Origin: OLB6 sp964620125
Lineage (GTDB): Bacteria > Bacteroidota > Ignavibacteria > Kapaibacteriales > Kapaibacteriaceae
Reading direction: 5' to 3'
Assembly: GCA_964620125.1 (NCBI GenBank)
Contig: CAZUGQ010000012.1
Location: 14,642-78,641, forward strand
DNA: 64,000 bases
Below are positions 11,301 to 19,189 of this stretch, piece by piece. Below the pieces are notes generated by a model that searched no databases, was not told the origin of the DNA, and was given only the letters and a program-made list of their open reading frames with translations. Position numbers and translations under genes: made by a program. Position 1 is the first letter of the stretch, and every line of letters starts with the position of its first letter.

Positions 11301-13827
11301 AATGCCTGACGTAGATGATGACAAGAATCCCTATGGAAAGATGGTTCACGCCATAGCGGGAATTCTGGATGAGAATAGGGCATTTGTTAACGACGAAACC
11401 ATGAATTTCAAGCCCGTCAAGCCAGGCTTTAAGACAGACCCTACAAAGAAGGAGACCTCACTCTTTGGCATTGCCAGGAGTCAGGTTGTAAACGTCATCG
11501 AGAAGCAGATTATCACGATGAAGGTTTTTTCGAAGGATAGTCTGAAACCCGTTACTCGACCTCAGGAAGTAACTAAGACCTATAATCCTCGCGGGGGGAA
11601 GAGATTCAAGATCGGTGACCCAGCAGATCCTTTTTATGTGGAAATGGACGAGTCCTTCGACCTTCAGGAAACCGTATCTGGCCCTGGCAAGCTCAAGATT
11701 GATGTTCCCAACCAATTCATGAAGAGTCTGCTTGACCTACCAGTCACAGTTGACGGTGTTGTGCTCTCCGCAGACACAGCAGCAACCGAAGGTACTGTGA
11801 GCTATGCTGCTACGGGGCTTAGTGCAAAGTGGGCTGCGTTCTCCTTCATGATATCAACGATCCGGATTACAGCCAATGTTGGTTGTGGGATGGACGGAAC
11901 CGTTTCGCATTCGTCACTGGAATCACCAGTCGAGTTTACGGCTGAGCTTGGCGGCAAAGGTGAGTTTTTTGGAGAGGTACGGAATCTGCCCTCGATCGAA
12001 GCCAAAGGATTCACGTTGCAGCAGGGTTCGTCCATCGCTTTGGATTTTCATAGCAAGCTTCCAACCGACTCACCCCTTGGTCCAGAATTTAAGGGCATCA
12101 TCATTGGTCAAGCCCAGTTGGAGTTTCCACCAGAGTTTCGAACTAAAGGTTCTAACATTCCAACTGTGCTCTCAGTAAACAACCTTGGCATCGGTAACAG
12201 CGGCCTAAGTGGTACCGTGTCAGTCGAAGGTGGACCACTAACGATGTCTTTTGCCAAGTTTTCGATCAGCGTGAACAAGCTGTCGTTAACCTTCAAGGAG
12301 AATGCCCTGGATGAGGGTGCAATCGAAGGTGCTTTTACACTTGAGAAACCATTCAGCGGAACACTGCTAACGCGACTTTCATTCAGCGATACGTGGACGG
12401 CAGAGTTTGAGACCAAGAGTTCAATCAGTATTCCGAGCTGGAAGGCTGTTGCAGCAATTCTGCCAGGGTCGAAGTTGGAGTACAATCCGGAAAAGCAGGT
12501 TGGTACGTTCACTCTCGTTTCCGTTATTCAAAGCGATCAGCTTGGACGGATTGAGATCAAGCAGCTCACATTTGCTTCGGATGGAACCTTTGCAATCAAG
12601 GGTGGCATCAAGAAAAACGTTACAATCAAGGTACTCAAAGGCTTCGATCTTAAAATCAACACGGTAACGATCGAAGCGTCGAACGATGACTTCATTTTAT
12701 CTATTCATGGCAGCTTTGGTATACCAGGCATAGGTCTCGACAAGCTCTCGGGAATACTGCACGTTAAACCTGGCCCCGAGATATCGGTGGAGTTCACAGG
12801 CGGTGCAATTACAATCAAAAAAGGGCCGTTCACTCTTGCGGGTGAGTTTGAGTGGAAGGACAATGCATTCTATGCCGATCTATCCGTTGAGATCACCAAC
12901 GTTCTCAAGGGAATCAAGGGAGTGATCTTCGTTGGTACACAGCCAACATCGGATGACGACAGCTACACATTCTGGTATGTTGGTCTCACAATCACAACGG
13001 CGATTCCACTTGGTCAAAGTGGCCTCTCTATCACATCCATTGGTGGAGGTGTTGGATGGAATTGCAGACCGCCGATCGGAAGCGAACGGCCTACACCAGA
13101 GAACTTCGACGATATATCACTGCGTGCAAGCGTTGGGGTCGGGAATACCCTTCCCCCACCACCCGGTAAGGTGATCAATAGTGAATTCGTAATGGTATAC
13201 GTGCCCGGATCCATCACCCTCGGTGGCTCCGTTTGGTTGATGGACCAGCGCAAGAGCATCTACGGCGATGGTCAGCTTACCATCGACTGGTCACCAAAAA
13301 CTTCTGTTTCAGGTTTTGTCCGTGCAAACATTGGCATACCGGATAACGGCGGCAGGGTTCTTCTGATGCGCGGTAAGGTGGACTTCCTTTTCGCATCTCC
13401 CGCGTTTAAGATTGAAAGTGAATACTTGGATGCTACCCTCTTTGGAGTTTTAAATGCCAACGCGCAGTTCAAGGTTACTGCAACAGATGGCTTCATCAAA
13501 GGCAAGGTGTGGTATGACCTTAATAAAGAGGCCGACATTGGCGTAGGCACAGTGAAAGCGGGCATCAACCTCAAGGCTGAGGGGTCTCTCACGTATGATA
13601 CATCACCTTCGATTCGCGTCACTGGTTCTCTTGCATTCGCAGGCAACGCCTACCTCTCCTTTGAGAACTCGCTCACAAGTTTCGATCTCGCCCGTGCTAA
13701 TGCGGAGTGCGTGGCAACATTCACAACAACGGGCAGCACGTTTCGATTTGACGCCAAGGTATCTGCGTATGTGTCCGTTTTAGGCTTTGGTGGCAACGTT
13801 GACTTCGACCTTGGAGCGGAAGTATGA
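5308..13827 (+). CDS. giant exported multidomain protein (Ig-like, coiled-coil, beta-rich)
   Basis: About 2,839 residues. ATG 5308 is preferred over GTG 5302 because GGGAGG lies 7 bases upstream of it. A signal peptide (MRPACVLVSLLL...SAQ) is followed by three or so Ig/FnIII-like domains (to about residue 700) separated by Ser/Thr/Pro-rich linkers near 490-520 and 590-640. Residues about 710-1640 are charged, Ala/Lys/Glu/Asp-rich and nearly free of proline, as in a long coiled coil. Residues 1640-1950 again look Ig-like. The last ~890 residues are glycine-rich alternating beta strands without a recognisable T9SS tail. No enzyme motif is seen. A run of eight G bases (6127-6134) lies inside the gene. 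The stop overlaps the next start (ATGA), so the downstream FnIII gene is translationally coupled. A surface adhesin or scaffold is plausible; this is inference. Confidence 0.85.
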   Translation: MRPACVLVSLLLTSALLLSAQPLQLTLQMNPQPSPYLSDWQTRRETVFLSITNATASMVPVRVDGKVFRDGPNGVLMARSKLQQMPILEIPPGASIYNAEDIFPSDLVEFFGDVEGQATRTGRIPAGQYTLCVTLVNPENSQPLSQQRCSPFQVQQYQPPFLVLPADGAVLTLDQLRTTMFRWNRETPPAQNAIYEVVVVEYRDGQPVWQALKANPPVYQQEVAWGVTQMQWPPDVVLPSDRQYVWSVRAVDEERRPITEPEWANPFVFSLAPGGGAFESCDCSGLSIFFGNPTEPVNDAPSLSRSTTEFSVTPIGGQAQTNKLLSFKAITNCSPSCVRAYRWTVYNVTGERTLASTPLEVLEPYADMQNIETFSFLPTEPGQYEVELTMTVAPAQVTMQREFPPRDVATTVLVPVANSVYTPPIENQQPCVLSILSPSQPCTGSMHEYHSDGSIDVLYEVSGPITELVVTVYENPCGTYDPPITPTDKDTPTVPTTSQRSTTTASTRPSATGYRAITSLPCPTASGQGSITVPVSDLVKPGGAYIIGLSGMCTRTDQEGNTATSLVEATEVCWRYRPLVEQTASDATSEDQTEGRSRSTSSESRPTDVPKVPVTEIPCDSIPTSIPCSPSAASDPATPIASTLELASPDVYPYPRAAPLRVRAEDYDYAIFQCQGCAGGLAELFTPVRDEIGTITWKLVGKGSLNTPFDGAAIQAIDNALAELLKRLAAIKDSIPLTESKRLSAIDEFKQVQADAEVQLADRKKDLEGAKDSLEVLTDKLKEVYKKLDSLGQKLDSMAQRYAALQDSVQMHQDSIARRDSLLTNPPSASEKAILVEVDATLKSLDDAQQKLQDLQEEIAETSATLQAAIKNADLALANAHVAYSNAQNTAGRKTRVISDLQGKLYNTPALEDYRQSRRDIQQHIAAFGAGYPTATDLPKISADIGTMLLSVHDALEEDTPPARTGAKKTLDSLVTVVKALLSSACSAYIDAPTRDGCSTAVADVKVTLERYHDHATVCLKSGEKLKKGIEASIRTAQTDLATAEGPLLAAAAAVEAAQKAHADALLAFATTIEGLDATRQTALAEVESSKATHGESQRRYQTVRKARDSAFAVNQPKLLEGRSEFARARDSARREIDSLGTVFIDVRTDSSETQLLLASLRSDSVHMADSISVLLAEIRRLEAILKRTEAEIAKPFDEALKKLRKDSSDVEEKLKKLRRDREFATGGVKAAEGEFAYYIPPPLELILDEASRKRFDDLKDSVAKAETTLAVSLTNKEVLQGTLSQMLAAISNSLAEIKLLEKVVGDAEDELAGIDGETADLKNDLAKQFREEYDALTKEIASATAEANTADAAYVDAVKKAAELAKELQAKADSLSKTRANLQAPQADLSKAVDEYRKRKAAVDEKTLSVADKGNELNSSSKELRGGRRQIKVADDKTRRAIAREDIASESAGRSERSKASTAVSKTEGAMTTNKAALAALGSALSADVSELVSKDDAIAKALDKWLTSFHAFSAAQRSYDVAYIRFQAAKQLIEKYRGEVNRAKARKELAEIRQENVEAPDKAVEDSDDLEAKQQERDNLKKQKDDATKQIESHKDQIAKYVAEKDKLIEDADNAIKDARDHLAKAQNDLKDFIRSQFEKPDHADTLIITVRDSVVDRWRSRDKEKEFTCVIRYNGKRIPELLCEEFTSAKPPEVRKDDKCIPDVTTEVGSPISPTEPRIAKPEPRTIALLYRDGEPLWKEWPVFRDAALLAKDVVVLEGVATDADLFVHACKPLVPNCLPPPISKPPVVDIASRTWFGDGDFRHVVPISRKVLWQPTDVPKGTCFNRQLTGAEYIANEVHPDVNLKRESKQRVEPGVLIEVTDSLVGWREHEDTIVARVVTGDHKGLAGEELVFIPKLEKGKSEGWSLKGSQDNVVERTDADGYVRIPFAYGKGFADWTVRVRWVRGDTCKQDEIKITTPLHLRFHRFGKSAPTIAWDAAVKVWEGEDLDATLKKMPDVDDDKNPYGKMVHAIAGILDENRAFVNDETMNFKPVKPGFKTDPTKKETSLFGIARSQVVNVIEKQIITMKVFSKDSLKPVTRPQEVTKTYNPRGGKRFKIGDPADPFYVEMDESFDLQETVSGPGKLKIDVPNQFMKSLLDLPVTVDGVVLSADTAATEGTVSYAATGLSAKWAAFSFMISTIRITANVGCGMDGTVSHSSLESPVEFTAELGGKGEFFGEVRNLPSIEAKGFTLQQGSSIALDFHSKLPTDSPLGPEFKGIIIGQAQLEFPPEFRTKGSNIPTVLSVNNLGIGNSGLSGTVSVEGGPLTMSFAKFSISVNKLSLTFKENALDEGAIEGAFTLEKPFSGTLLTRLSFSDTWTAEFETKSSISIPSWKAVAAILPGSKLEYNPEKQVGTFTLVSVIQSDQLGRIEIKQLTFASDGTFAIKGGIKKNVTIKVLKGFDLKINTVTIEASNDDFILSIHGSFGIPGIGLDKLSGILHVKPGPEISVEFTGGAITIKKGPFTLAGEFEWKDNAFYADLSVEITNVLKGIKGVIFVGTQPTSDDDSYTFWYVGLTITTAIPLGQSGLSITSIGGGVGWNCRPPIGSERPTPENFDDISLRASVGVGNTLPPPPGKVINSEFVMVYVPGSITLGGSVWLMDQRKSIYGDGQLTIDWSPKTSVSGFVRANIGIPDNGGRVLLMRGKVDFLFASPAFKIESEYLDATLFGVLNANAQFKVTATDGFIKGKVWYDLNKEADIGVGTVKAGINLKAEGSLTYDTSPSIRVTGSLAFAGNAYLSFENSLTSFDLARANAECVATFTTTGSTFRFDAKVSAYVSVLGFGGNVDFDLGAEV
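6127..6134 (+). repeat. G8 homopolymer in the giant exported protein gene
   Basis: Eight consecutive G bases inside the Ig-like part of the giant gene. Runs of this length are slippage-prone, and a one-base change would truncate the protein near residue 275. Confidence 0.8.
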
Positions 13828-15791
13828 TGTCGAGAACGTCATACGTTGTTCTCCTCGCTGCGATAGCAGCCTGCGCTGTAGTGCACGCACAAGAAACCAA
13901 ACTGTATACGTTCAGAACGGATACGGGAATCCATATACGATGGATCGGCAATACGGATCCGTCCGTGACAGGGTGGGTTGTGGAGCGGTCAGTTGACGGT
14001 GGAGCGTTCATTCGCTTGACTCCTGAGCCCCTTTCCATCATTACTTCCTACACGGAAATGAAGAGGCGAGTAGGAAGGTACCTAGCAATGTACTTTCTCA
14101 AGCTGTTTGGCGTAGATGCCGAGCGCGACCTTACCCCTCAGGATGTACTGCGGGCCCTCAACTCTCCACAGGTAAGTCTTCACCTGGCCTTCCGAGCTGC
14201 TTCACCCGAACTGGCACAGCTCTCTGGCGAATATTACTTCGATCGTATGCCCATCGGAAACACTTGCAGGTACCGCGTGATTCCTCTGCGAGAATCAACT
14301 GAACGGCCAGCAATTGAATCACCTACCATCGACGTTGACCAGCTTGATCGACTCCCCCCCCCAGGTGCGATGATCGGTATGGGAAAGAGTGGCTACGCTC
14401 AGCTCCAGTGGCCTCGATCAAACTCTACCAAAAGTGATGAGATCGTTGGATTCCGCGTTTGGAAAGGGGCTTTGGCATTCGGACCATTTGAAGAGGTAAC
14501 ACTGCAAACAAGTGTACCGATATTCTCACGTCCAGATAACATATCCACGTACAACTGGTCCGATGACCTTGTTAATAATGGCGACACCGTGTACTACTAT
14601 GTGCGTCACGTCCATGCAACAGGAGAGCTAAGTACTCGCAGTGAAGTGGTGAGAATAGTTGTTGGAGCGGATGACACACCATCCATAGCTCAGCAGCTTT
14701 CAGTCAAGCGCTTTGGTCATGCCGCACGATTATCGTGGAACTGGCCATCGTTTGGTTCTCTGCCACAGCGTGTAGAGTTACATCGAGTGAATGATGGCAC
14801 TGCCGAACAACGAATCTTTATGCTCTTGCCCGGTGATACAAGCTTTATTGACGCAATGGCCGAGATGGGGAATGTTTACCGATACGCTATTATCACGTTT
14901 AGCAATACTGATTCTGCTAGCTCTGATACCGTATCGTTTTCCCTGACCGATGTAGTTGCACCCAAGGCACCCCAGCTTGTGCGTGCAACACCAGACACGG
15001 CCAAGATTCACCTCTCATGGAGTAGGTCGGCAAGTACGGATGTGGCTGGATACATCGTAATGATGGCTTCCGATCCCAAGTTGCGCACCTACCTTCGACT
15101 GCGGTCAGAGTTGATAACGGACACTGTGTTTACCGACACTCTGCAGCAGGAAGCAGAAGGACCATTTGCGTATGTAATCGTTGCCGAAGACCTTGTCGGG
15201 AATACGTCTGCGCCTTCCAATCCCGTTATCGCGAAACCAATTGATGTGTCGGAACCGGCACCATCACAGTTTGTGGAGTTTCGCCGCAAAGGACAACACG
15301 TCTACATGCGCTATTCGGCGTCAGCATCAGCCGACGTATCCAGCTATATGGTGCAGCGCCAGATGGATTCGTCCGCATGGATGATCATATCGGCAACAAC
15401 AATACTTGAAGCGCGGGATTCTGTTTCTGCACCTGGAGTATACCGGTACAGAGTGATTGTTGTTGATAGTGCAAATAATTCAAGTGAACCAAGTCAGACA
15501 CGAAGTATAACCGTTCTACCGGAGCTTGAAGCGCCTGCATTGTTAACGGTGCAGAGAGACACGTTTGCGCTGGTGCTCGAATGGTCCAGTGTTGATGGAG
15601 CTGCAGGCTATGAAATTGCTCGCGTTGATGTACAGACAGGTGAACGAATCGTGATGGACAACGTCGGTGCGAATGAGACTCGTTGGTCTGACGGTTTTTC
15701 TGATGCCGACAGAATCTGGAGGTATGAGGTTTCCGCACGGACAGCCAACTGGCGAATGGGTCCACACAGATACGTAGTCTATCAACCTTAA
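13824..15791 (+). CDS. exported fibronectin type III repeat protein
   Basis: 655 residues beginning with a signal peptide (SYVVLLAAIAACAVVHA). The remainder is a chain of about five to six fibronectin-III-like units; typical signatures are VSGYIVxR-type strands such as TGWVVERSVDGG near residue 50, STDVAGYIVM near 405, and SADVSSYMVQRQ near 510. There is no T9SS-type C-terminal tail and no enzymatic motif. The ATG overlaps the stop of the giant gene as ATGA, and the stop lies only 6 bases before the next start, so the three genes are one operon and their products probably meet at the cell surface. A run of nine C bases (14354-14362) encodes consecutive prolines and is a possible slippage site. 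Confidence 0.87.
   Translation: MMSRTSYVVLLAAIAACAVVHAQETKLYTFRTDTGIHIRWIGNTDPSVTGWVVERSVDGGAFIRLTPEPLSIITSYTEMKRRVGRYLAMYFLKLFGVDAERDLTPQDVLRALNSPQVSLHLAFRAASPELAQLSGEYYFDRMPIGNTCRYRVIPLRESTERPAIESPTIDVDQLDRLPPPGAMIGMGKSGYAQLQWPRSNSTKSDEIVGFRVWKGALAFGPFEEVTLQTSVPIFSRPDNISTYNWSDDLVNNGDTVYYYVRHVHATGELSTRSEVVRIVVGADDTPSIAQQLSVKRFGHAARLSWNWPSFGSLPQRVELHRVNDGTAEQRIFMLLPGDTSFIDAMAEMGNVYRYAIITFSNTDSASSDTVSFSLTDVVAPKAPQLVRATPDTAKIHLSWSRSASTDVAGYIVMMASDPKLRTYLRLRSELITDTVFTDTLQQEAEGPFAYVIVAEDLVGNTSAPSNPVIAKPIDVSEPAPSQFVEFRRKGQHVYMRYSASASADVSSYMVQRQMDSSAWMIISATTILEARDSVSAPGVYRYRVIVVDSANNSSEPSQTRSITVLPELEAPALLTVQRDTFALVLEWSSVDGAAGYEIARVDVQTGERIVMDNVGANETRWSDGFSDADRIWRYEVSARTANWRMGPHRYVVYQP
14354..14362 (+). 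repeat. C9 homopolymer in the FnIII protein gene
   Basis: Nine consecutive C bases encoding a Leu-Pro-Pro-Pro segment near residue 177. A one-base slip would truncate the protein early. It lies in the gene adjacent to the one with the G8 run. Confidence 0.8.
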
Positions 15792-15797
15792 TCCTCT

Positions 15798-17576
15798 ATG
15801 AGTACCTTCCGGCTGGCAGCCCTGGTGTGTGGTATGTGCTTACAGAGTCTGCCAGCCGAGAGTCAGACCGATTCCACTGCGTTAAGAGTTACCGGGTCAG
15901 TAGGTGTATCCCTAGATCTTTATGATCTGCAAAGCACAGGCGGCGTAACCACACCACCTCGCAGGCCGAGCTCGGTGTTTCGGATGTATGCCAATCCAAC
16001 GTTTTCAGTTTCTGATTGGCTCGAGGTTCCCGTGAACATCAGCTACACGTCACGCGAAGCCGCGCTCATTCAACCATCGTTGACTTCGCCGAACATCATG
16101 GACGTTTTGTCTAACCCTATGAACAGGTTTTCCATTTCACCAAGAATCGGCCCGGTACAGGTACATCTTGGTTCTGTTGTCCCACGGTATGGATCTCTTG
16201 TGGTAGACAACGCCCAGTTGTTTGGTTTAGGTGTCGATGCTACACCCGGCACACTACGTTTAAGTGCCGCCTATGGAATTCTGGATCGTGCAGTTGCAGC
16301 GGATACCACACGGGGAATGCACGGCAGCTACGCCCGATCCTTGATGGCTTTTCGTGTAGGGTCAGAACCCGACCGTGATACCAGATTTGGTTTCACTTTT
16401 GCTCGAATGAGCGACGATGAAAGTTCAATACCATTCATAACCGAGGATGTTGCCGTTCAAGTCCCTGTAGTTGACGGTGATGGGGTTGTTGTGAGGGATA
16501 GTTCTCTTTCGTTCGTTGAGAAAAGTTCACTTCTACCAATGGTGCAGGAGGGTGTAAGCTTTGGATTCGACATGCGAGTGCCGATTATCGAAGGGATCTA
16601 CCTGGGAGCAGAGATTGCAGGCACGGGATTCACTCGCGATAAAAGCGCCCCGCAGCTGTCTGAGGAGGTTCCCGTCCTTGACTTCTTCATCAAAGCACGA
16701 ACATCGACTCGAATCGATGCAGCTGGCAACCTGACCGTTGGTTACACGTCGGATGCTTGGGGAATTGAAGCTGGAGCTACCTACATCGGTCCTGGGTATG
16801 TATGCCTTACTCAGCCATATCTGCAACCCGACAGACTGGATGTCATTGTGAGTCCGCGATTTAACGTTGCTAATGGTAGACTATCAGGTAATGCAACTCT
16901 TGGTTGGAGGCAAACCGATGTGCTGAACACACTAGTAACAGGATCCAACCAACTATTGCTGAGCGTTTCGGCCACAGGAATGGTTACAGAACTGTTCACC
17001 ATCAGTGGTACCTATAGTAACTACGGGTTTCGAACAACGAGCACTGAGGATACACTTCGATTTGAACAGGTGTCGCAGACAATTACTTTCATGCCAGCCT
17101 ATACGATTGTTGCAGAACCATTCCGACATCAGATCGCCGCTTCGGCAAGTTGGGACCAATTCACGGACGTTACGAATCAGGATTCGCAATCGCGAGACAA
17201 TACCACGCTGGCCGTCAATATCATGTATGGACTGGCTCCAATTCGGTCAGAATGGACGATACGTGCAACAGCATCTCTTATGCAGAACAGCCTTGACGTA
17301 GGTGGTATCTCTGCGCGAAGCTTGACTCTTGGTGGAAGCTACAGGATCGCCAACGGCTTGTTGCAGCCCGACGCCGCTGTGATCCTTGGAACGAACGAGA
17401 TCAACGGGCTTCCAGAGGAGCTGCAACTCACAATTCGTGCTGGTTTACAGACGCGGGTGTCAACCAATCTCACTGGTTTTGCACGAGTTCAATACACCAG
17501 CAACGGTTCCAACAATTCACAAGGCCGCGACTATCGTGAGCTGTTGGGTTCCTTCGGCTTTCGCGTTTCGTTCTGA
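15798..17576 (+). CDS. outer-membrane beta-barrel protein
   Basis: 592 residues with an N-terminal signal peptide (LAALVCGMCLQSLPAESQ) followed by many short alternating hydrophobic/polar strands separated by Asp/Asn/Gly/Ser-rich turns across the whole length. The chain ends in GFRVSF, with the C-terminal phenylalanine that is recognised by the BAM machinery in outer-membrane barrels. No plug domain or TonB box is seen, so it is not a TonB-dependent receptor. As the last gene of the 5308-17576 operon it is the likely outer-membrane partner or anchor of the giant protein and the FnIII protein. Substrate and exact family are not recognised. Confidence 0.82.
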   Translation: MSTFRLAALVCGMCLQSLPAESQTDSTALRVTGSVGVSLDLYDLQSTGGVTTPPRRPSSVFRMYANPTFSVSDWLEVPVNISYTSREAALIQPSLTSPNIMDVLSNPMNRFSISPRIGPVQVHLGSVVPRYGSLVVDNAQLFGLGVDATPGTLRLSAAYGILDRAVAADTTRGMHGSYARSLMAFRVGSEPDRDTRFGFTFARMSDDESSIPFITEDVAVQVPVVDGDGVVVRDSSLSFVEKSSLLPMVQEGVSFGFDMRVPIIEGIYLGAEIAGTGFTRDKSAPQLSEEVPVLDFFIKARTSTRIDAAGNLTVGYTSDAWGIEAGATYIGPGYVCLTQPYLQPDRLDVIVSPRFNVANGRLSGNATLGWRQTDVLNTLVTGSNQLLLSVSATGMVTELFTISGTYSNYGFRTTSTEDTLRFEQVSQTITFMPAYTIVAEPFRHQIAASASWDQFTDVTNQDSQSRDNTTLAVNIMYGLAPIRSEWTIRATASLMQNSLDVGGISARSLTLGGSYRIANGLLQPDAAVILGTNEINGLPEELQLTIRAGLQTRVSTNLTGFARVQYTSNGSNNSQGRDYRELLGSFGFRVSF

Positions 17577-17593
17577 GCTCCCGCACATGCCCT

Positions 17594-18310
17594 CTATCGG
17601 CGCTCAGTACTTGCGGGACGTGGATCAACTACACCATATCCACCTAAGTCCATTCGTTCATGTCCGGGAACGTTTGTTTTCAGGGTGATTTGGACGCTGA
17701 ATACGCCTTCTCTATCTGGTACATATCCAATTTTAATTGGGGCCGATGCACCTGGTGCCAGTTTGAATGTTGGCTCAGAGAGATGGACCAACTTGCTCTG
17801 TGTAAACTCGGTGGTGACCAATATGGTATCCTTACTGAAGGATCGCACGCCAATGGATCCAAGTATGGTATCACCTACCATACCCTTATCGAAGGCAAGA
17901 AACGAACCCTCGATCTGAAATGGTCGCTGAACACGAACCTTGAGGTGCAGAACCTTTGTTGAATCTATCGGATCATTCGAATTCACATACACCTGCTTGT
18001 GTACTAGACCGTTGGTTCCAGCGATGTTCAGAGTAACGTGAATGAAGGTTGAGTCGCCCGGAGCCAGACTATCTCGGTCCAAGGGAGCTGTTGTGCAGCC
18101 ACATCCTGGGTTCACGCTGTGAATATGAAGAACTTGATTGCCAACGTTCTTCACAAGAACATCGGATTTGACGGCATCAAGTGTTCCCTTGTCCTTCGAC
18201 GGCTCAATTGTTCCCCAATTCAGCGTGTCAAGTAATTGAATCTTCGGTTGAGCGATGGCCTGGGTTGCGAGCAGGACGGTAAGAAAAGCAAGTGCTTGCA
18301 GAAACTTCAT
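17594..18310 (-). CDS. DUF1573 domain exported protein
   Basis: About 238 residues. The ATG at 18310 gives a clean signal peptide (FLQALAFLTVLLATQAIAQ); the frame extends upstream to 18394 but would overlap the divergent methyltransferase start. The DUF1573 hallmark is present: V-x-N-x-G-x-x-x-L-x-I followed by PGCGCTTAPL near residue 70, with the three closely spaced Cys of the family partly conserved (CGC). The rest is two Ig-like (ASPM/HYDIN-type) beta domains. It converges on the outer-membrane barrel gene with only 17 bases between stops. Such proteins are common exported proteins in Bacteroidota; function is unknown. Confidence 0.88.
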   Translation of the reverse strand: MKFLQALAFLTVLLATQAIAQPKIQLLDTLNWGTIEPSKDKGTLDAVKSDVLVKNVGNQVLHIHSVNPGCGCTTAPLDRDSLAPGDSTFIHVTLNIAGTNGLVHKQVYVNSNDPIDSTKVLHLKVRVQRPFQIEGSFLAFDKGMVGDTILGSIGVRSFSKDTILVTTEFTQSKLVHLSEPTFKLAPGASAPIKIGYVPDREGVFSVQITLKTNVPGHERMDLGGYGVVDPRPASTERR

Positions 18311-18358
18311 GACGGATCTCAAAGGGTGGTAGGCTACGAATTTCGGTAACTTCCGAAC

Positions 18359-19189
18359 ATGCTTGGTCAACGGTGTGGAGTATGTGGTTCTCACGAACTG
18401 AGGCCGATTCGTATCGGGTCAACACCAATGGTTCGCTGTTGTACATGTATGGTGGTGTTGACGCCAACAGACGTTCGAGCAGATGAGACGTACTACGCGA
18501 GTTCATATTCCCTGAGCTATACTACCCGAACGTCAACCGAAGTGCACCGATACTTCCGATATCCGGAGTATCAACAACTTATCGGCCAAATGGTAACGCT
18601 AGTTAAGCCGCCAGCAAGGCTCCTGGATCTTGGTTGCGACCATGGTTTCTTCCTGGATGATGCCCGCCGGTTTGGATACGATGTGGTTGGTGTTGAACCC
18701 AGTGAACGGTGTCGTGCCTACGCAGCCTCTATCGGTTTGCCAGTGGTTCCCTCCTTCGACGATCTCGATGGTTCTTTCGATGTGGTAACCATGTGGCACG
18801 TACTCGAGCACCTTTCGGAACCGGCTGCAATGCTGCAGAAGCTTCATGAAAGAATGAAGCCCGGAGGTACTCTGATGATTCGTGTACCTGACGCCAACAG
18901 TTTTTGGGCAAGACTCTTAGCAGACCAGTGGATATGGTTTCAGCCTCAGCATCATTCGTACCACTACACCAAGGATAGTCTGGAGTATCTGTTAACGACT
19001 AGCCAATTCCAGATTATCAGCCTTGTACATCGAAAGCCAAACAACATCTTAACCCGCCGTGCGTATGCACTGTCGTACTCCGTAATGCACAATGCCCATG
19101 CCTTGGCAAAGCCTTCGGTACGGCAGGTGCTTGCAAGAATGTATCAAGACATCACCGGTGCAGAATTGTTTGCGATATGTCGGCGTTGA
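18359..19189 (+). CDS. class I SAM-dependent methyltransferase with N-terminal zinc ribbon
   Basis: 276 residues. The N-terminus has two CxxC knuckles (C6xxC9 and C27xxC30), as in methyltransferases that act on small molecules or sugars with a zinc-binding head. The Rossmann methyltransferase core follows: motif I LLDLGCDHGFFLDDA near residue 87, the acidic VVGVEPS strand near 110, motif II FDVVTMWHVLEHL near 138, and MKPGGTLMIRVP near 164. This matches the Methyltransf_23 type. The substrate cannot be read from sequence. It is divergent from the DUF1573 gene and overlaps the following transglycosylase start by 13 bases, so the two plus-strand genes are probably co-transcribed. Confidence 0.87.
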   Translation: MLGQRCGVCGSHELRPIRIGSTPMVRCCTCMVVLTPTDVRADETYYASSYSLSYTTRTSTEVHRYFRYPEYQQLIGQMVTLVKPPARLLDLGCDHGFFLDDARRFGYDVVGVEPSERCRAYAASIGLPVVPSFDDLDGSFDVVTMWHVLEHLSEPAAMLQKLHERMKPGGTLMIRVPDANSFWARLLADQWIWFQPQHHSYHYTKDSLEYLLTTSQFQIISLVHRKPNNILTRRAYALSYSVMHNAHALAKPSVRQVLARMYQDITGAELFAICRR

